Assembly: GCA_032158295.1 (NCBI GenBank)
Contig: CM063244.1
Coordinates: forward strand, 28,079,848 to 28,143,847
From: Pycnopodia helianthoides
Taxonomy: Eukaryota > Echinodermata > Asteroidea > Forcipulatida > Asteriidae
Length of the DNA: 64,000 nt
Reading direction: 5' to 3'
The notes under the pieces were generated by a model. That model was not told the origin of the DNA. It worked only from the letters and a program-made list of their open reading frames with translations, and made no database searches. The translations under genes and the position numbers were made by a program. Positions 60,501 to 64,000 of the stretch are shown piece by piece; position 1 is the first letter of the stretch, and the number at the start of each line of letters is the position of its first letter.

Positions 60501-61431
60501 GTTAGAAAAACCAATTCTGTAATGTTCCTTTAAGAATGTCAATGTTGACAATTCATATGGGTGTACAGGATTGCAGGATTGGCAGACTGTTATTTTTGTA
60601 TTGATTAAATCAAATAAATGCCACATCCGTAATCCAATAACATTTTATTTTTAAATCCACTTTAAATATTAAGAAGTGCCTTTTTTCGGACAAGGCTAGG
60701 GAGTGTGGAGGAGTGCAACTGCACACACATATTCCTTAAAGATGATGGTCTGAAATATATCCAAAGAATCAAACAAAAAATTAACTAAGTGGAATACCAA
60801 GGTATTAAAGGCAGGATATACTTTCGGTAATTGTCAAAGACTAGTATCCTCACTTGCCGTATCCCAACATATGCATAAAATAACAACCTGTGAAATTTTG
60901 TGCTCATTTGGTCATCGAAGTTGCAAGAAAATAATGAAAGAAAAAAACACACTTGTTGCACAGAATCGAGTGCTTTCAAATGCCTGAGAAAGGCTTCATG
61001 CCTGAAGCCTTTTTCTGATTCAAATATTTCAGTGAAAACTTACTGTTTTCTCAAAAAAACTACATTACTTTAGAGGGAGTCGTTTCTCACAGTATTTTAT
61101 ACTATCAGCAGCTCTCAGGTGCTCCTTACCAAGTAAGTTTTTATGGTCAAGTATTTCTTGAGTAATTACCCAAAAGTATCCACTGCCTTTAATTGAATCT
61201 GTGACCCCTTTCCTCAACCCCTTTTCTAAATTGAAGATTTACCAACACCAGCTCTGCTCCAGATCTCCACAGCATGTTCCTCCTTTGCATCAGAGTAAAT
61301 ATTCTTGGCTAGTATTACATCATGAGTCTTACTGTCATGGGTCTTACTGTGGTTCAATTCCTTTGCTGGCTCATGAAGACGCTGTTGTGTTGTTCCAAGA
61401 TTGACTGGCGACAATATTCGTCTGTCTTGTG
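54145..61431 (-). CDS. RXYLT1: RXYLT1 (TMEM5), ribitol-5-phosphate xylosyltransferase, first exon not found
   Basis: Exons 61431-61243, 59409-59298, 58191-57886, 56068-55898 and 54535-54145 join in consistent phases to about 389 codons; human RXYLT1 has 443. Matched blocks are VEIWSRAGVGHYTWEHI, FRTGHGVLP, LLLVLNGRAPDKF, ILQWPLGVATYRGFPVV, YRCNFMATVYPNSSRE, then DLTLSPVGMNTECYRFYEA, ASYGSVPVVED and APFIFLKDW. In mammals this type II Golgi membrane enzyme transfers xylose from UDP-xylose to ribitol-5-phosphate on the core M3 glycan of alpha-dystroglycan, before B4GAT1 and LARGE extend matriglycan; loss causes dystroglycanopathy. The missing N-terminal portion, about 55 residues, would carry the cytosolic tail and membrane anchor and should lie upstream of 61431. 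The gene is convergent with FAM72 and on the same strand as SRGAP. Confidence 0.93.
54598..54945 (+). repeat. Sister copy of the 1.0-kb repeat, interrupted at another site
   Basis: Shares ATGAAACTAAGGGAATCTCA and later AGGTAGGGACTGAAA with 1018-1475. It is interrupted by a small element at 54635-54787. It ends in TGGGATTCGAACCAGG, a tRNA-like B box in inverse orientation. Confidence 0.7.
54635..54787. mobile_element. Miniature inverted-repeat element with TAA flanks
   Basis: About 153 bp. Left end AAGCCCAGTTCATACTTCC, right end its complement with few changes. TAA occurs on both sides, which would suit a PIF/Harbinger-type TWA duplication. The interior is rich in GCGAA and TTCGC motifs. Confidence 0.65.
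55235..55370 (-). mobile_element. tRNA-like SINE fragment
   Basis: On the minus strand: CCGTGTGGTCTAGCGCATTG (A-box-like), then GTGTGGATTTGAATTCTGG (B-box-like), then ACACTTGTGTCCTTGGGCA. It lies in the RXYLT1 intron between exons 5 and 6. Confidence 0.55.
55497..55543 (+). repeat. TTTG and ATAC microsatellites
   Basis: Runs of GTTT and then of ATAC tetranucleotides in succession. Confidence 0.8.
55898..56068 (-). CDS. RXYLT1: RXYLT1 exon 5
   Basis: 171 nt, acceptor TTTTTTTTAAAG, donor GTAATG, phase 2 on both sides. Encodes YRGFPVVNITKLNPRASRR and YRCNFMATVYPNSSRETLLQ; the human counterpart is YRNFPVV...YLCNFLGTIYENSSRQ. Confidence 0.92.
56547..56742. mobile_element. Diverged GGGCCC element
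   Basis: Left end GGGCCC followed by an altered arm, right end CTCTATGAAATTGGGCCC. It lies in the RXYLT1 intron between exons 4 and 5. Confidence 0.65.
57219..57545. repeat. Foldback repeat with a hammerhead-like core
   Basis: The arms 57265-57336 and 57453-57527 are near-perfect inverted copies (GGTTCTGAAAAGAACCGG). Between them, 57414-57444 reads CTGAAGA, a spacer, then CGAAAC. Confidence 0.65.
57625..57790 (+). repeat. GGGCACCAAGG-type repeat, intact copy
   Basis: Starts AGGCCTAGAATTTCATCG and ends GTCCAGGCCT, so its ends are inverted. It contains AAGGGGCACCAAGGCCAAG. Shorter, diverged copies lie near 2905-3048, 9185-9265, 16130-16290 and 40415-40562. Confidence 0.65.
57886..58191 (-). 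CDS. RXYLT1: RXYLT1 exon 4
   Basis: 306 nt, acceptor CAAATTCAG, donor GTAAGT, phase 2 on both sides. Encodes FRTGHGVLP, LVLNGRAPDKFEFARAWLD, LMLIGSEECRNSWVLPYM and EILQWPLGVA. An alternative acceptor 6 nt further in (ATTTAG) would also keep frame, but the chosen one reproduces the human FITG motif as FRTG. Confidence 0.92.
58658..58746. mobile_element. Miniature hAT-like element of the same family
   Basis: 89 bp, CAGTGTTGTAGG at the left and CTACAACACTG at the right, with GGTCTCGGGTCTC units between. No 8-bp duplication is preserved; the right flank is the start of another repeat. Confidence 0.65.
58749..59141. repeat. Element with CAGGGCTCGAATTTG inverted ends
   Basis: 393 bp between CAGGGCTCGAATTTG and its complement CAAATTCGAGCCCTG (one base changed at most). 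Related copies lie at about 7905-8250 and 32519-32890, sharing ACTGGACCGCAGGCC and GACAAGTCCAG blocks. Confidence 0.7.
59298..59409 (-). CDS. RXYLT1: RXYLT1 exon 3
   Basis: 112 nt, acceptor TTTTGTTAAG, donor GTAAGT, phase 1 in and phase 2 out. Encodes HYTWEHILGATLEPREQADS and SYGYKKEGNIAF, matching human YLWEHIFEGLLDPSD. Confidence 0.9.
59699..59885 (+). repeat. Repeat shared with 51.2 kb
   Basis: Sister copy of 51211-51415, located in the RXYLT1 intron between exons 2 and 3. Confidence 0.7.
60141..60533 (-). mobile_element. TTAA-flanked non-autonomous element, family A, copy 4
   Basis: 393 bp, reverse orientation, inside the RXYLT1 intron between exons 2 and 3. TTAA at both ends. Confidence 0.85.
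60805..61192 (+). mobile_element. TTAA-flanked non-autonomous element, family B, copy 2
   Basis: 388 bp, TTAAAGGCAGGATA at the left and CCACTGCCTTTAA at the right. It sits just 3' of RXYLT1 exon 2, inside the following intron. Confidence 0.8.
61243..61431 (-). CDS. RXYLT1: RXYLT1 exon 2 (stem region)
   Basis: Encodes RRILSPVNLGTTQQRLHEP through HAVEIWSRAGVG, ending in phase 1 before donor GTAAAT. The low-complexity HSKTHDSKTHD tract fits a luminal stem. The 5' boundary is uncertain: acceptor AGs put the start at 61431, 61425 or 61421. An in-frame stop just upstream shows that another exon must supply the start codon. Confidence 0.8.
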
Positions 61432-61589
61432 CTTTGTTTGGGGAAAATAAGAATTAAGAAATAACACAGATTAAAGATATTAGATGGTTGATTGGAATGT
61501 CACACTGAGCAACCAAACCATGGTATTAGTAGTCTACTTTCTACCTCTGTATGGTGCAGCTATGCCTCCCCCTTCCCTAAACAAATGAT

Positions 61590-62466
61590 AATTTATTTTA
61601 TTTTATTTTATTCGACATCCAACAGCGCAAGCGCCAATTACAGGACGGATAAAAATATTAATATTAAACATTAAAAAAAACAGAAAAATGTAACAAAAAA
61701 TTAAGGAAGTAAACAAAACAAAAAAACACACATGGCAAGAGGGGAAAACCCCTAAAAAGAACAGACAGAAAACATGAAAGACCCAAAAGGACAATTAATT
61801 GGACTAAACACTAGGGTGGAAGATGAGTGAGGGGGAGGGCCGGAACACTTGCTTGACTTGAACTTTGAAGGCAGAGATGGATTGGTGGAAAATGTCAATG
61901 GAAGGATTGGTTTGGGTGATGGAATTAAACAGGGAGGTGAGACGGTGTATGAAGCCCTTTTTAGTGGCATTGACCCTGTTTTGAGGAACAATGAACAGAC
62001 CAGGGTAACGGAGGTTAGGACGGGGGACTTTAAGGGGGAAAAGAGAACAAAGTAAGATACAGTTAAAATTTGAATTGACACATTTAAAAAGGAAAGTCAA
62101 GTCTATAGTTTGCCTACCACTTTTGAGTGAGGCAAGAGAAGTTGTTTGTGAAATATCTACGTTGTTGCCAAGGAAACGGATGAATTTGTTTTGAATACGC
62201 TCAATACGCGTCTCATGCGTGGCAGATAGTGAGTTAAAAGAAACAGAGGCAAATTCAAGACCAGGTCTAACAAGAGAGCAGTAAAGGATACGCTTTGTTT
62301 TCTTATCTAGGTTTCTGCAGTGACACCAAAAGATACCAAGCATACGGTTTGCCTTGGCAACAACGTAGTCTACATGAGGGACAAAGGTTAATTTACAGTC
62401 AATAAAAAAACACCCAAGTCTTTGCGATGTGAATTGAGAAAATTTCACGGTGATGTTGTTAAGTTG
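61590..62466 (-). mobile_element. 5'-truncated non-LTR retrotransposon (LINE), reverse-transcriptase C-terminal part
   Basis: An open frame at 62448-61804 (214 codons from its first Met) carries the C-terminal region typical of non-LTR reverse transcriptases: LTFVPHVDYVVAKANRMLG, then YCSLVRPGLEFASVSFNSL, then ETRIERIQNKFIRFLG and later PSIDIFHQSISAFK. Upstream the frame hits a stop near 62465, where the copy seems to be 5'-truncated. After the stop codon comes about 190 bp of 3' UTR and a tail of repeated AATAA units (61590-61615), as in CR1/L2/Jockey-type elements. The catalytic YxDD and endonuclease domains are absent, so the copy is dead. It lies upstream of RXYLT1 exon 2, on the same strand. 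The clade is not certain. Confidence 0.85.
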
Positions 62467-63324
62467 TCACAGTCCATGGCGATCAATCATTGTCCAGATG
62501 TGAAAATGTCAAGAGTATGGAAATGAAACCTGATGCTTGAGGGCGCTTCAGTTTACATACCGGTATATTAATGGCAAAGAAAGCATAAGAAAATTCTTGA
62601 TAGATTTTGTTGTAGGCACAATTAAATTTGCACACTTTTATTTTGCATTTGAACTTCCAGTTTGGATCAGATGGAAGGGTAAGTATGGGTCATGTGTGAG
62701 CATAAAATGTGACACTTGTGAGGAGCTATTATGTTGCAAACTAGGGATTTTCTACCATTGTTGCAAAGCTCAGTGAAACGTCTCCTGCTTATCAACCAAA
62801 TACACTCCAAATCTGAATCCCCTTCGGCTAGTACTAGTACTACTACTCGTACTATCATGCTAGTACTACTACAGCCATTTTTTTTTCATCCCAAAATAAC
62901 TTTTAAGAACATTCTTTTTTTTATAGCTAAGAATTAATTAATAATCAAACTTTTTAAAATATAATTAGAAGTTAAGTTCCCGATCTCAGACACACAGGTC
63001 AAATTTCATTAACAAATCGTGCGCGGGCGTGAATGTCAAAGTTTTATGTTTACTCACATGATCAATATGTAAACTGACTAGTGCAGTTTGGCGTGTCGAA
63101 GATGCGGTGATTGCTTAAGTGGTGGAATGTTTGTCTAGCACTACAGCCTGGTGTTTCAAGCACAAATTACGTCATTAGTGCAGGGTGCTATTGCCAGATT
63201 GATCAAGTAAGTATTGTTTATTTTTCCTGCTTTTAAAAGCACTAACACTAAAAACTGCAGCAGTGTCGTGAGTAGAGAGAAAGCCCATATCCATATATGA
63301 ACAACTTCAGATTGCCAGTCATCT

Positions 63325-63480
63325 CGCCCCCCGGCAAAGTCACCCCCTGCAAAGTCGCCCCCTAGCAAGCTTGCCCCCTCCAGGTACAAACTCGCCCCCT
63401 CACAATGTCGCCCCCTACAAAGTCGCCCCCCGCCAGAGTCGCCCCCCAACAAAGTCGCCCCCCGACACAGTCACCCCCTA
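63325..63480 (+). repeat. C-rich minisatellite, about 16-bp unit
   Basis: About ten degenerate units of AAAGTCGCCCCC with a variable CYNNC spacer. Confidence 0.85.
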
Positions 63481-63837
63481 TACATTTTTTTGCTGTTATT
63501 GTTGCAATGATTTTCTAAGGGGAAACTTTGTTGTTTTTAACTTGATTCAAGAAAGGGAATCCTTAAAAAACTATCAAATGACGAATAGACAAATTTACAG
63601 GAGACATAATAAATATATAAATTTTGCACTGTAATGTCAACCAAATGATAAAACTATAAAGGAGACTTATTAAATAAATTAATCTTGCCAAAATTTTGGA
63701 CAAATTACCAAACGTGTAGCCTACTGTGCCTTATTATTAAAATTATTAGAAAATGATTAAAAACACATGAATATTAATTTTACACTTTAACTTCTAATGC
63801 TCCATCACTTCTGGTACTGCATGCTCTTTTGGGGGCA

Positions 63838-63970
63838 CTGCATGCTGGGACCGCCGCGCTTGGTACTTTTACGCAAATATCCCTTTTTTCAGCGATAACA
63901 CTACAGCGACCATCGAACGTGCACAAACGTAAACGTGCTGAGTTGTCCTATCCAATCAATATAATTTATA
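63838..63970. promoter_or_regulatory. Possible promoter with ZNF143-type site
   Basis: CTGCATGCTGGGA (63838-63850) is the reverse of TCCCAGCATGCAG, close to the ZNF143/Staf site TCCCAGMATGC. CCGCCGCG follows, and CCAATCAAT and TATAAAGG lie at about 63952-63975. It could serve RXYLT1 (minus) or a gene to the right (plus). Confidence 0.3.
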
Positions 63971-64000
63971 AAGGAGATCAATTGGTCTTATCTTCCAGTA

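Larger units (their letters stand above)
61432..64000. other. Region upstream of RXYLT1 exon 2
   Basis: Holds a 5'-truncated LINE (61590-62466), a C-rich minisatellite (63325-63480) and a promoter-like stretch near 63.84-63.97 kb. RXYLT1 exon 1 should be here or beyond the right edge, but no minus-strand ATG followed by a membrane anchor and a proper donor was found. Confidence 0.5.

Noticed and set aside
63156..63452. Minus-strand frame with a hydrophobic stretch, considered as the RXYLT1 anchor exon
   Set aside because: Its start is inside the C-rich minisatellite, there is no suitable donor after the hydrophobic part, and it does not resemble the family N terminus.
63965..63975. TATAAAGG as a plus-strand TATA box
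   Set aside because: Single motif at the window edge with no downstream gene visible; kept only as part of a weak promoter note.

Overview
The window is animal nuclear DNA: intron-rich, AT-rich, with short exons in large introns and many short interspersed inverted-repeat elements. The three genes found are deuterostome-type orthologues. The repeat landscape (abundant ACATGTACATGT-like motifs and a palindromic element ending GGGCCCAATTTCATAGAGC) suggests a marine invertebrate deuterostome, most likely an echinoderm and perhaps a sea star. The genes are recognised from the sequence; the taxon is inferred.

Layout from left to right. Positions 4623-42418 (minus strand) hold the first five coding exons of a Slit-Robo Rho GTPase-activating protein (SRGAP) gene. 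They encode about 204 residues of the inverted F-BAR domain; the rest of the gene lies beyond the left edge. Intron 1 is about 21.4 kb. Positions 42419-42876 form a 458-bp gap between two divergent start codons. Positions 42877-46032 (plus strand) hold a complete four-exon FAM72 gene of 150 codons. Positions 46033-54144 are intergenic and repeat-filled. Positions 54145-61431 (minus strand) hold five exons of RXYLT1 (TMEM5), the ribitol-5-phosphate xylosyltransferase of alpha-dystroglycan glycosylation. Its first exon, with the membrane anchor, was not found. Positions 61432-64000 contain a 5'-truncated LINE, a C-rich minisatellite and a possible promoter.

The strongest observation is the gene order. 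As I recall the human maps, FAM72 is head-to-head with SRGAP2 on chromosome 1, and RXYLT1 lies next to SRGAP1 in the same orientation on chromosome 12. Here one SRGAP gene has both neighbours, with RXYLT1 and SRGAP on the same strand and FAM72 divergent between them. This looks like the arrangement from before the vertebrate genome duplications, later split between the paralogues.

The rest is mostly mobile DNA. There are TTAA-flanked elements in at least three related families; one sits inside another element and so shows its target duplication directly. There are about nine GGGCCC palindromic elements, a 1.5-kb non-autonomous hAT-like element with a perfect 8-bp duplication, tRNA-like SINEs, foldback elements with long inverted termini, and several minisatellites. 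I saw no CRISPR array, operon or prokaryotic feature.
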